DNA of 6,230 nucleotides. Source: Bacillota bacterium. Its GTDB lineage: Bacteria > Bacillota > Bacilli > Alicyclobacillales > Alicyclobacillaceae. Shown here piece by piece: positions 1-6,212 of the stretch. Both the position numbers and the translations under genes were made by a program. Positions within the stretch are counted from its first letter, which is position 1, and each line of letters begins with the position of its first letter. Below the pieces are notes generated by a model. That model saw only the letters and a program-made list of their open reading frames with translations, did no database searches and was not told the DNA's origin. The DNA lies in the NCBI GenBank assembly GCA_021820805.1, contig JAKADF010000072.1:4004-10233 (forward strand), read 5' to 3'.

Positions 1-317
1 AAAATTTCGTCACCTGGTCTGCATACTCCGAATAACGCAAGTCTTAAAGCATGGGTGCCAGATATAATCTGGGGCCTTACAAGTGCCTTTTGCGTTCCAA
101 AAACACGAGCATACATGCGTTCAAGCTTGTCTCTTCCTTCATCATCAAGCCCATACCCAGTTGACCCTGTCATATCAAGCGCAGAAACCCGCTCTGTCCA
201 AAACGCTTCAAGCACTTTTTTTTGGTTGACTTTTGCAATTTCTTCAACCTTATTAAAAGCAGATGAAACCTCCTCTTCACATTGATACAGCCATTCCGAC
301 AAATTCTTCGTTTCCAA
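1..317 (-). CDS. ynbB: YnbB-type PLP-dependent enzyme (methionine gamma-lyase / 'aluminum resistance' family), 5' part only
   Basis: The first 105 codons of a gene that runs out of the window at base 1. The reading frame gives residues such as ALDMTGSTGYGLDD, RMYARVFG and RPQIISGTHALRLALFG followed by RPGDE. These match my recollection of the N-terminal region of the YnbB family, fold-type I PLP enzymes of about 410-420 residues annotated as methionine gamma-lyase-like or aluminum resistance proteins; the PLP lysine would lie outside the window. An in-frame TAG lies 15 bases upstream of the chosen start. The first start after it is TTG at 317, preceded by GAGGGAG (326-332) with an 8-base spacer. 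The first ATG in frame falls inside conserved sequence, so TTG is favoured. It follows hflX by 30 bases, the same order as hflX-ynbB in B. subtilis. The true substrate is unknown from sequence. Confidence 0.85.
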   Translation of the reverse strand, partial: METKNLSEWLYQCEEEVSSAFNKVEEIAKVNQKKVLEAFWTERVSALDMTGSTGYGLDDEGRDKLERMYARVFGTQKALVRPQIISGTHALRLALFGVCRPGDEI

Positions 318-325
318 CCATACAT

Positions 326-332
326 CTCCCTC
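326..332 (-). promoter_or_regulatory. Ribosome binding site of ynbB (supports TTG start)
   Basis: The minus strand reads GAGGGAG, 8 bases before TTG at 317. No ATG or GTG in the ynbB frame lies between the upstream TAG and this TTG, so this site decides the start. Confidence 0.65.
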
Positions 333-347
333 TAGCTATCACTTTCA

Positions 348-1634
348 TTATTGCAGCTCGTCCATTCCAAATATATCTAGCGTTTGGTTCCAAGACTCTA
401 TGTATTTACGATCCATTCGTAAAGTTACACGGACCGATCCGTTTTCACCAGGAGAAGTCTCAACAATTTGGCCGAAATGTGCAACTTTCACCCATATCTG
501 CCCGGCTTCTTTGGGAATGGACACTTCGATTTCAATCGGATCGAGCTTCAGATAAGCTTCAACTGATTCAATGAGTGCATCCATGCCTGTCTCATTTCCT
601 GCCGAACCGTAAATAGAGCAAATTGCCCTTGTATCGGGTCCTGGTTCAATACCAGCAATATCCATTTTATTAAAAAACGTAATGCAAGGCTTCGTGTCTG
701 CTCCAATTTCTTTTAAAACTTGATATGTTGTTTTTAGGTGAGCTTCAACATCATCACTCGCATCAACCACTTGAACAATCAAATCGCACGCTCTAACTTC
801 CTCGAGTGTTGAATGGAAAGCGTCAACAAGCAAATGTGGCAAATGATGAATAAAACCAACAGTATCTAGAATAACAAGTGAGCCTTTTGTCCCTGCTGAT
901 ACTTTCCTTGCAAATGGTTCAAGTGTGTCAAACAAACGCTTATTGCCCACAGGAGCTACCGATACACCCATTTTTTGAACCCATCGATTAAGGACAGTTG
1001 TTTTCCCTGCATTCGTATATCCAACAAGTGCAACAAGAGGAACATTTCGAGTTCTTTGTGCACGCTGTGTCTCGCGGATACGCTCAACATGCTGTAATGC
1101 TGCTTTCAGATGTGTTATACGCTTTCGTATCCGACGCCTGTCTGTCTCCAACTTTGTTTCACCCGGACCGCGTGTTCCGATGCCGCCCCCTAGTCTTGAC
1201 ATTTGGACACCACGGCCTGTCAGCCTAGGCAAGAGATACTGTAACTGTGCAATCTCTACCTGCAGTCGTCCAGCTTTGGACATAGCCCGCTGTGCAAATA
1301 TATCCAAAATTAACTGTGTCCTGTCAACAACCCGACAAGCAATTTCAGTCTCTAGATTCCGTACTTGTGCCGGAGACAGTTCATCATCAAAAACAATACA
1401 GTTCACAGATAATTCTGTAGTACGTGCTGCTATCTGTCCGATTTTTCCTTTGCCTAAATAAAGTGCAGAATCTGGTTTGTCCTTTTGTTGCGTAATGACA
1501 TCGGCCACAATTGCTCCAGCGGCCTCACACAGTCCGTGCATCTCCTCAATGCGCCGAAGAAACACATCTTCACTTTCGTGCGGAAATCGGCAAAGCGCAA
1601 TTATCACGGTTTGAACCTCATTTGCTTTTTTCAC
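348..1634 (-). CDS. hflX: GTPase HflX (ribosome-splitting / ribosome-rescue GTPase)
   Basis: A 428-residue protein, normal length for HflX. The N-terminal HflX domain is followed by the signature GGGIGTRGPGETKLE (about 149-163). The G domain has G1 GYTNAGKT (205-212), a switch I region LFDTLEP (234-240) with Thr237, G3 DTVGF (257-261) and G4 NKMD (322-325). A C-terminal tail is rich in beta-strand sequence. In studied bacteria HflX binds the 50S subunit and splits stalled or stress-inactivated 70S ribosomes using GTP. The start is GTG at 1634, directly after the TAA of the upstream gene. Its ribosome binding site GAGGTGG (1639-1645) lies in the last codons of that gene, so translation is probably coupled. 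No catalytic motif looks damaged; G1 ends KTT where KST is commoner. Its place downstream of spoVK implies at least part of its expression follows the sporulation programme, though this is inference. Confidence 0.96.
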   Translation of the reverse strand: MKKANEVQTVIIALCRFPHESEDVFLRRIEEMHGLCEAAGAIVADVITQQKDKPDSALYLGKGKIGQIAARTTELSVNCIVFDDELSPAQVRNLETEIACRVVDRTQLILDIFAQRAMSKAGRLQVEIAQLQYLLPRLTGRGVQMSRLGGGIGTRGPGETKLETDRRRIRKRITHLKAALQHVERIRETQRAQRTRNVPLVALVGYTNAGKTTVLNRWVQKMGVSVAPVGNKRLFDTLEPFARKVSAGTKGSLVILDTVGFIHHLPHLLVDAFHSTLEEVRACDLIVQVVDASDDVEAHLKTTYQVLKEIGADTKPCITFFNKMDIAGIEPGPDTRAICSIYGSAGNETGMDALIESVEAYLKLDPIEIEVSIPKEAGQIWVKVAHFGQIVETSPGENGSVRVTLRMDRKYIESWNQTLDIFGMDELQ

Positions 1635-2267
1635 TTATCCACCTCGATTTGAACCTCGCTGCCACATGCGTTCATTCTCGGAATCCATTAACTCAGTTGT
1701 TGTCGATTCAAAAAAAATATCCAACAAGCTGAATGCCGTTAAGGCAAGTACAGTCCAAGAAGTATTGAACAGTACAGTTATAACGAATGCAAATAAGACT
1801 GCAAACAGTGTAACTGCAACACCAAATCGATTTGCAATGTTTCTCTGCCCAGACATGCTGTCATGGTTCATATCTACAATAGCATCTAACCAATAGACAA
1901 CACACATCATGGCAAGTGCCCAAATTGTATCATGAACACCAAGTACCAACACACAAAGCAAAGTGGCTACTATAGATTCGATTACTGACTGCGGCTTTGA
2001 TTCCTGCTCCCAGGATTTGAATATTGGCCCTATTGCATAACTCGCCAGAAATACGCCTATTGCCAAATGGATGTTGCAAATTGCCGCAAACAGCACTGCC
2101 AAAATACTATATGGTAGTGCCTTTCGGCCAGTTTTTGCAGCAAAAGTACGTAAACCACTGCAAATATCGTATTCCGTATTGAATACATCATCCACCATCT
2201 TAGCAACAAAACCCGACCCTAGAATCGCACCAAAATCGAGTGCAAGGTTAAGCCAATTGGCGGACAT
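1635..2267 (-). CDS. Small UbiA-like multispanning membrane protein, uncharacterised
   Basis: A 210-residue, strongly hydrophobic protein with about seven candidate membrane segments (about 6-24, 51-67, 68-84, 94-112, 113-128, 148-167, 170-186) and a polar C-terminal tail. Two Asp-rich motifs stand out. DDVFNTEYD (26-34) fits the first UbiA motif NDxxDxxxD, with N replaced by D and the middle D by N. D128-D132-D136 fits the second motif DxxxDxxxD, and the following G140 and A145 and the F148-G149 pair line up with E. coli UbiA as I recall it. About four hydrophobic segments separate the motifs, as in UbiA proteins (integral membrane prenyltransferases, about 280-300 residues, nine helices). 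This one seems to lack helix 1 and one C-terminal helix. ATG 2267 is preceded by GAGGTG (2275-2280) at 7 bases. It overlaps the GTPase gene by 20 bases and abuts hflX. The assignment rests on motif spacing; catalytic activity and substrate are unknown. Confidence 0.85.
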   Translation of the reverse strand: MSANWLNLALDFGAILGSGFVAKMVDDVFNTEYDICSGLRTFAAKTGRKALPYSILAVLFAAICNIHLAIGVFLASYAIGPIFKSWEQESKPQSVIESIVATLLCVLVLGVHDTIWALAMMCVVYWLDAIVDMNHDSMSGQRNIANRFGVAVTLFAVLFAFVITVLFNTSWTVLALTAFSLLDIFFESTTTELMDSENERMWQRGSNRGG

Positions 2268-2853
2268 AGCGTTTCACCTCGCGAAACCCAATACCAGTCA
2301 ATGCTGAAATTGGGATTACGCGCTGCTTTGGAAATGCTCGTTTCAACATATGATAACCTTTTTTAGCACCGGGTAAATCCATTTTGTTCGCCAAGATGAC
2401 ATAGTCTTTCCGTGTAGAGCCAAATGCTGCTAATGCGTGATCTAAAGTTTGAATAGAGTTCCCAGATGCCAAAGCAAAAGATTGAACATCAATAACATGA
2501 AAAAGTATATGTGTATTTACCATCGCTTTTAACGTCTGTGCAATTGCACTGCGAATACGCATATCATTTGGAATACCATCGCAAAGTCCGGCAGTATCAG
2601 TTAATACGAGTTGTAAACGCTTTGTACGATGCCTTAATTCCATTGATACGGTTTGCATATACTCTGTACGATGACTCGTGTCTACAATTCCTCTGGAAAC
2701 TTCTTTAAGACTCATACGTTTCAGTTCCGTTGTACCGTCAGCACGTTCAACCCACCACTCGAGCTCTCGAAGCCCTAAAAATTTGGCGAATTGGACACAA
2801 AACATCGTTTTTCCAGATCCATGTTTACCGATAAGAATACATTGATTTTTCAT
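2248..2853 (-). CDS. Small Ras-like/TRAFAC P-loop GTPase, uncharacterised, in spoVK operon
   Basis: A 201-residue, single-domain GTPase. It has G1 GKHGSGKT (9-16), a possible switch I Thr in VDTSHRTE (57-64), G3 DTAG (86-89), G4 NKMD (156-159) and G5 SALTG (183-187). No second domain, KH domain or zinc motif is present, so it is not Era, Der, Obg or YsxC/EngB as such. A polar stretch with WWVERADG (33-40) lies between G1 and switch I. The start chosen is ATG 2853 with GGGAGG (2860-2865) six bases upstream; a TTG at 2883 in the same frame has no ribosome binding site and would put 10 unrelated residues before the P-loop strand. It overlaps the 3' end of spoVK by 29 bases and the membrane gene by 20, so it is probably co-translated with both. 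The GTPase fold is clear; its role is unknown. A regulatory partner of the membrane protein or SpoVK is a guess from context. Confidence 0.9.
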   Translation of the reverse strand: MKNQCILIGKHGSGKTMFCVQFAKFLGLRELEWWVERADGTTELKRMSLKEVSRGIVDTSHRTEYMQTVSMELRHRTKRLQLVLTDTAGLCDGIPNDMRIRSAIAQTLKAMVNTHILFHVIDVQSFALASGNSIQTLDHALAAFGSTRKDYVILANKMDLPGAKKGYHMLKRAFPKQRVIPISALTGIGFREVKRYVRQLA

Positions 2854-3832
2854 ATTCACCCTCCCATTGAAAATCGCTTGCAAACAATGTCATCAATTCA
2901 TCTCTTGTTGGATTTTTAGCATGAAACAATCGTACTGCATGCATGCGGATGGCAGCTTCGAGAGTATTTCGTACCCACCTGGCATTTCCAAATGGCCGAT
3001 TTAATGAAGGTCTAGCAAGTATTTGCTGCAAATGACGTCTTAATTTGACTTCTGCATCCGGATGGATTTTATACTGCCTCCCTGCTGCTCCTCGGCGAGC
3101 AATTTCGATAAGTGACGGTACATCATAATCAGGAAACTTTAGTTGTATTGGAAATCGACTCGGCAAACCAGGATTTGTGTTCAAAAACCATTCCATCTCC
3201 TGTTTGTACCCAGCTATAATAGCGACAAATTGATTTTTATAATCTTCCATGCCCTTGACCAGACAATCAATTGCTTCACGGCCAAAATCTTTTTCCCCGC
3301 CTCTTGCGAGGGAATAAGCTTCATCAATGAAAAGTACACCACCGAGGGCGCGTTTAATTTGTTCTTTTGTTTTTTGGGCCGTATGACCAATATACTCACC
3401 AACTAAGTCCGCACGCTCTACTTCAACTAAATGACCTTTTTCAAGTAAGCCGCATTCATGAAACATACTTGCCAAAAGGCGTGCAACGGTTGTTTTTCCT
3501 GTACCTGGATTGCCTTGAAAAACCATGTGCAATACAACTGGTTCTGTTTTCAGACGTAAGCGCTCCCGCTCTTGTTGAATATATAAAAATGCAAATATTT
3601 GTCTAACCGTCTGTTTTACTTCTTTTAGACCAACCAAACTGTCTAGTTCAGCTAAAATCGCTTCCAAACGATCTCGATTAATAACAGGTCGTACCACCGT
3701 TTTATCACTTGGCAATCCACCGCCAGACAGACGACTAAGTGCTTCCTTTAAAGCAATTTGTCCTTGTTGAAACTCATCAATAATTTGATGGGTTTGATAG
3801 TTATCGGGAAAACGTCTTGTGCCAGAATGCAA
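2825..3832 (-). CDS. spoVK: Stage V sporulation protein K (AAA+ ATPase, CbbX/CfxQ family)
   Basis: A 335-residue AAA+ ATPase, close to the 322 residues of B. subtilis SpoVK. It has Walker A GNPGTGKTT (107-115), a pore-loop region EYIGHTAQKT (146-155), Walker B LFIDEAY (167-173), sensor 1 region AIIAGYK (204-210), an arginine finger in NPGLPSRFP (R226) and sensor 2 FGNARWVRN (281-289). The segment around ERADLVGEYIGH and the stretch SLARGGEKDFG match SpoVK as I remember it. SpoVK acts in the sporulating cell and is needed for spore maturation; its substrate is not settled. The start is TTG 3832 with GAGGTG (3840-3845) at 7 bases. It is first in a five-gene operon, about 100 bases after a terminator. 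Transcription by mother-cell sigma E would be expected from B. subtilis, but I see no convincing sigma E promoter. The end overlaps the GTPase gene by 29 bases. Confidence 0.96.
   Translation of the reverse strand: MHSGTRRFPDNYQTHQIIDEFQQGQIALKEALSRLSGGGLPSDKTVVRPVINRDRLEAILAELDSLVGLKEVKQTVRQIFAFLYIQQERERLRLKTEPVVLHMVFQGNPGTGKTTVARLLASMFHECGLLEKGHLVEVERADLVGEYIGHTAQKTKEQIKRALGGVLFIDEAYSLARGGEKDFGREAIDCLVKGMEDYKNQFVAIIAGYKQEMEWFLNTNPGLPSRFPIQLKFPDYDVPSLIEIARRGAAGRQYKIHPDAEVKLRRHLQQILARPSLNRPFGNARWVRNTLEAAIRMHAVRLFHAKNPTRDELMTLFASDFQWEGEYEKSMYSYR
2860..2865 (-). promoter_or_regulatory. Ribosome binding site deciding the GTPase start
   Basis: The minus strand reads GGGAGG (within GGGAGGGTG), six bases before ATG 2853, and lies inside the 3' end of spoVK. 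It supports 2853 over the upstream TTG at 2883, which has no purine-rich site before it. Confidence 0.7.
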
Positions 3833-3937
3833 CAGGTATCACCTCATACTTTTGGTTCTATTCCCTTCTAAATGGGCGAATGTCACATCCTACACTATGC
3901 ACGAACTGAAATCTGGGTGAACGCCCAAAGCTGAAAC
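3833..3937 (-). other. Leader / promoter region of the spoVK operon
   Basis: About 100 bases between the spoVAF-like terminator and spoVK. It must hold the spoVK operon promoter if the operon is transcribed separately. A GCATAGT at about 3893-3899 on the minus strand recalls a sporulation -35 element, but no -10 at correct spacing matches sigma E, F or G consensus, so no promoter is called. A short near-palindrome, TGGGTGAACGCCCA, lies at about 3913-3926. Confidence 0.4.
3840..3845 (-). promoter_or_regulatory. Ribosome binding site supporting the TTG start of spoVK
   Basis: The minus strand reads GAGGTG, seven bases before TTG at 3832. The next Met codons in the frame lie far inside the ATPase domain (around residue 103), so TTG is the only sensible start. 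Confidence 0.75.
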
Positions 3938-3974
3938 AAAAAAACCTCTGGTATGATAATTCAGTACCAGAGGT
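3938..3974 (-). terminator. Rho-independent terminator of the spoVAF-like gene
   Basis: A perfect 9-bp inverted repeat, cctctggta (3945-3953) and taccagagg (3965-3973), with an 11-base loop, extended by one A-T pair. On the minus strand it is followed by seven Ts (3944-3938). It begins about 32 bases after the stop of the spoVAF-like gene and separates that gene from spoVK. The other side has CGTTTT, so weak termination in the plus direction is possible. Confidence 0.9.
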
Positions 3975-4005
3975 CGTTTTATTAAGCTTGCGGATCAAAC
4001 AGAAA

Positions 4006-5508
4006 TTAGGTTTTGCTTTTCCGCCGGAATAAATCTGGCACCCCATTTAATTGAGGTGTTGGCAATCTGAGTAAAATATCTTTCAGTCCTCGATTCCATT
4101 TAAATGGAACTAATGGCCATAAATATGGAACTCCAAATGATTTTGTCGATAACAACAACCCAAATAAAGATACGACCGAAATGGCAAAACCTACTCCCCC
4201 TAAAGCTGCAGTCCACAGAGTTGTCCAGAGTCTCGCCATTTGATTTGCGCTGCCAAGTTCATAAGATGAAGTTGCGTATTGCGCTACCATAACAAGCCCC
4301 ATATATACCAGCACTTCAGGCTGTAAAAGCTGTATTTTGGCAGCAAATTGACTAAATAACAAGGCTGCAACAATACTGACTGCCGAACCTAGCACTGGTG
4401 GAGTATTAATGACAGCCAACCGGAGTATATCGAGACCAACCTCCGCCACAAGAATCTCCGCCCAAAGCGGTAACGGAAAAGTGCTGTCCGCTTTAAAAAA
4501 CCTTAACCACACCGGCATTATTTCTGGATGCGCATTCATAACAAGGAAAATTCCAGGCAAAAAAATACTTAAAAAAACAGCAATAAGAATGACCCAGCGC
4601 AAGTATGTACCAATAAGCGGATATGAGTGATACTCCTGCGGATGTTGCATATGTTGAAAGAATGTCGTTGGTGCAATAATTACGTCAGAAGTCGTATCGA
4701 CAACAATGACGACTTGCCCTTCTATAAGCGCCGCACTTGCAACATCAGGCCTTTGGGTATATCTTGCAATCGGGAAAGGATTCCACTTAACTTTTCCAAT
4801 AACATCAATGACTTCTTGCTCGCCCATCATGAGGCCGTCTGTTTTCATGCTTTTTAAGCGATTACGCATATCATCGACAAGCTGCACATCTGCAACATCT
4901 TTTAAGTACATTAAGCTGACATCTGTTTGCGAACGAGATCCAACTTGCATTAATTCCACACGTAATCTTGGATCACGCAGGCGTCTGCGTATCAATGACG
5001 TATTCATGAGCATTGTTTCAGTAAACCCATCATGATTACCACGTATAACACGTTCCATCATGGGCGTAGTAATACTGCGCATTGGATAAATACGAGTATC
5101 AATTAGAAGGGCTGCATCATACCCGTCAATAAATGTAATTAAAGGACCTGATAATATGAAACGTACGGCATCAGACATCTTATAAACAGGCTGAACTTGA
5201 ACGAATGCGACATGTGTGTTCAAATATTGAACTAACTCAACAAACGTAAAAGTGCTGCCTTTGTGTTCTTCTAAAAAATTTTGAATGCATTGCTGGAGAT
5301 TTTCAAGGATTAAAACCATATTCATCGTTAGGAAGTATCCATTAGCAACATAAGACATCATATTTAAGTTCCCAAATCGGAACGGCTTAGCTAACACATC
5401 CCAACTTACACCAACGCCGATTAATTCATTTAAAAAATCAACGTTATCTTCTAGAACGCCTGATATCTTTCGATCCTCAATCTCCGGAAGCACTGCAGCC
5501 ATGATCAT
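4006..5508 (-). CDS. spoVAF: GerA-family spore membrane protein, SpoVAF-like
   Basis: A 500-residue protein of the GerA family (germinant receptor A subunits and SpoVAF), normal length. The soluble N-terminal half has VGVSWDV (32-38), GFTETMLMNTSLIRRRLRDP (161-180) and the conserved NPFPIARYTQRPDV (243-256). A C-terminal membrane domain follows from about residue 300, with segments near 303-325, 348-366, 372-390, 397-411 and 431-455, then PYLWPL (461-466). The VGVSWDV N-terminus, the GTYLRW junction (300-305) and the PYLWPL end resemble SpoVAF more than GerAA. In Bacillus, SpoVAF works with germination receptors in the inner spore membrane and helps release ions and dipicolinate during germination. 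ATG 5508 has AAGGGG (5513-5518) only 4 bases away; a second ATG at 5502 has a more usual 10-base spacing and could be the true start. It has its own terminator and no spoVA genes next to it. The GerA family is certain; the SpoVAF subtype is likely. Confidence 0.9.
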   Translation of the reverse strand: MIMAAVLPEIEDRKISGVLEDNVDFLNELIGVGVSWDVLAKPFRFGNLNMMSYVANGYFLTMNMVLILENLQQCIQNFLEEHKGSTFTFVELVQYLNTHVAFVQVQPVYKMSDAVRFILSGPLITFIDGYDAALLIDTRIYPMRSITTPMMERVIRGNHDGFTETMLMNTSLIRRRLRDPRLRVELMQVGSRSQTDVSLMYLKDVADVQLVDDMRNRLKSMKTDGLMMGEQEVIDVIGKVKWNPFPIARYTQRPDVASAALIEGQVVIVVDTTSDVIIAPTTFFQHMQHPQEYHSYPLIGTYLRWVILIAVFLSIFLPGIFLVMNAHPEIMPVWLRFFKADSTFPLPLWAEILVAEVGLDILRLAVINTPPVLGSAVSIVAALLFSQFAAKIQLLQPEVLVYMGLVMVAQYATSSYELGSANQMARLWTTLWTAALGGVGFAISVVSLFGLLLSTKSFGVPYLWPLVPFKWNRGLKDILLRLPTPQLNGVPDLFRRKSKT

Positions 5509-5800
5509 AACACCCCTTCTTGGCTCACCATCCTCCCATTACAGTTACCCAAACAACAAGGTGTCATGCACAAATTGTCCGTTTTTATCTTTGGTAGACA
5601 GAATTACATGAATGCCAAAGGCTGATGCTAACATTGAAGTACATCTTGTATATCATTAGTTCCGACAAAATGAGCAAATCACTGCGCGAAACAGCAATTA
5701 ATCGTATTACTCATTCGTACAGTTGTTGCTATTGTTTATGACTCTTGGATTGGTTAAAAGAGGATTAGTGGAGGAAACTTGAGTTTTCGATCAAAAATAC
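5509..5800. other. Intergenic region upstream of the spoVAF-like gene, no supported gene
   Basis: About 290 bases between the tRNA terminator and the spoVAF-like gene. It should contain that gene's promoter, expected to be forespore sigma G by analogy with gerA and spoVA, but I find no GNATR / CATNNTA pair at 17-18 bases. The minus strand has a purine-rich GGGAGG near 5533-5538 before the actual ribosome binding site. Two tiny plus-strand ORFs (38 and 15 codons) are possible but weakly supported. No tRNA, riboswitch or repeat is visible. Confidence 0.5.
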
Positions 5801-5841
5801 AAAAAGACGGAATGCTTAACTATTAGCCAGCATTCCGTCTT
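5801..5841 (-). terminator. Rho-independent terminator of the tRNA transcript
   Basis: A perfect 13-bp inverted repeat, AAGACGGAATGCT (5804-5816) and AGCATTCCGTCTT (5829-5841), with a 12-base loop. In the minus direction the stem is followed by TTTTTGTATTTTT. It lies 15 bases after the CCA end of tRNA-Ser, ending a transcript of at least two tRNAs. Confidence 0.93.
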
Positions 5842-5856
5842 CCATAATAATTTATA

Positions 5857-5950
5857 TGGCGGAGTGAGAGGGATTCGAACCCTCGATACGCCTTTTAAGC
5901 GTATACTCGCTTAGCAGGCGAGCGCCTTCGACCTACTCGGCCATCACTCC
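5857..5950 (-). tRNA. tRNA-Ser(GCT)
   Basis: A 94-base class II tRNA with encoded CCA. The acceptor stem GGAGTGA (5950-5944) pairs with TCACTCC (5867-5861), followed by discriminator G and CCA. The anticodon loop CTGCTAA between CTCGC and GCGAG gives GCT, reading AGC/AGU serine codons. A long variable arm (TACGC-TTAAAAG-GCGTA) is the serine hallmark, and the T arm GAGGGTTCGAATCCCTC is intact. Confidence 0.97.
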
Positions 5951-5954
5951 ATAT

Positions 5955-6030
5955 TGGTGGGCGTTGACGGGCTCGAACCGCCGACCCCCTGCTTGTAAGG
6001 CAGGTGCTCTCCCAGCTGAGCTAAACGCCC
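5955..6030 (-). tRNA. tRNA-Val(TAC)
   Basis: A 76-base tRNA with encoded CCA. The acceptor GGGCGTT (6030-6024) pairs with AACGCCC (5965-5959), with discriminator A. The D arm GCTCAGCTGGGAGAGC, the anticodon stem-loop CTGCC-TTACA-AGCAG (anticodon TAC) and the T-arm loop GGTTCGAGCC are all intact. It reads GUN valine codons. Only four bases separate it from tRNA-Ser, so the two are co-transcribed. Confidence 0.97.
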
Positions 6031-6039
6031 ATTCTAACT

Positions 6040-6092
6040 TCGGATACACTTCGTATTTCTACGTCACTGCGGTTCACTCAATCGGTCACGTA
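6040..6092. repeat. 53-base direct repeat, copy 1 (next to tRNA-Val)
   Basis: Identical over 53 bases to 6160-6212, with a 120-base offset; it begins tcggatacacttcg and ends cggtcacgta. Directly after it lies a small hairpin, cgtac-tttt-gtacg (6089-6102), overlapping its end. It sits 9 bases upstream of the 5' end of tRNA-Val in the transcribed direction, in DNA with no ORF. Confidence 0.95.
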
Positions 6093-6159
6093 CTTTTGTA
6101 CGCTCCCTCATTCGCTTACCTTGCTCCTTGAACTACTAGTGTCTCCTTGTTATTTATCC
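6093..6159. other. Spacer between the repeats, probable leader of the tRNA transcript
   Basis: It contains gctccctcattcgcttaccttgctcc-type low-complexity text and no ORF. On the minus strand I find no well-spaced -35/-10 pair before tRNA-Val, so the tRNA promoter probably lies beyond base 6230, possibly with more tRNA or rRNA genes. Confidence 0.3.
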
Positions 6160-6212
6160 TCGGATACACTTCGTATTTCTACGTCACTGCGGTTCACTCA
6201 ATCGGTCACGTA
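6160..6212. repeat. 53-base direct repeat, copy 2
   Basis: Exact match to 6040-6092. It is followed at once by tcgtatttct (6213-6222), which repeats an internal 10 bases of the unit (6051-6060, 6171-6180) and then diverges, suggesting the start of a third, rearranged copy. The function is unknown; such GTGAC/GAGTGA-rich sequences look like dispersed non-coding repeats. Confidence 0.95.

Noticed and set aside
277..348. ATG overlapping the hflX stop (TAATG), giving a 23-codon ORF
   Set aside because: It ends quickly and is in a different frame from the conserved YnbB sequence; the TTG at 317 gives the recognisable protein.
2854..2883. Upstream TTG start for the GTPase at 2883
   Set aside because: No ribosome binding site, and it adds 10 residues before the first strand of the G domain; ATG 2853 has GGGAGG at good spacing.
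3143..3606. Plus-strand and alternative minus-strand ORFs across spoVK, such as 3143-3406 and 3214-3402
   Set aside because: They lie wholly within the well-conserved spoVK frame and show no protein-family features; shadows.
3833..3937. Sigma E-like promoter for spoVK (GCATAGT)
   Set aside because: No matching -10 at 13-15 bases; only a -35-like word is seen.
3858..4046. 62-codon minus-strand ORF between the spoVAF-like gene and spoVK
   Set aside because: It runs through the terminator stem-loop and overlaps the 3' end of the spoVAF-like gene; no ribosome binding site and no recognisable protein.
5509..5800. Sigma G promoter for the spoVAF-like gene
   Set aside because: Candidate CATTTTG and GCATT words are present but never at 17-18 base spacing with a partner.
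5779..5826. 15-codon plus-strand ORF starting TTG after GGAGG
   Set aside because: GGAGG is only about four bases from the TTG, and the ORF ends inside the terminator hairpin; too short and without other support.
6040..6212. CRISPR array
   Set aside because: Only two copies of a 53-base unit with one 67-base spacer, and no cas genes; spacing and unit length do not fit.
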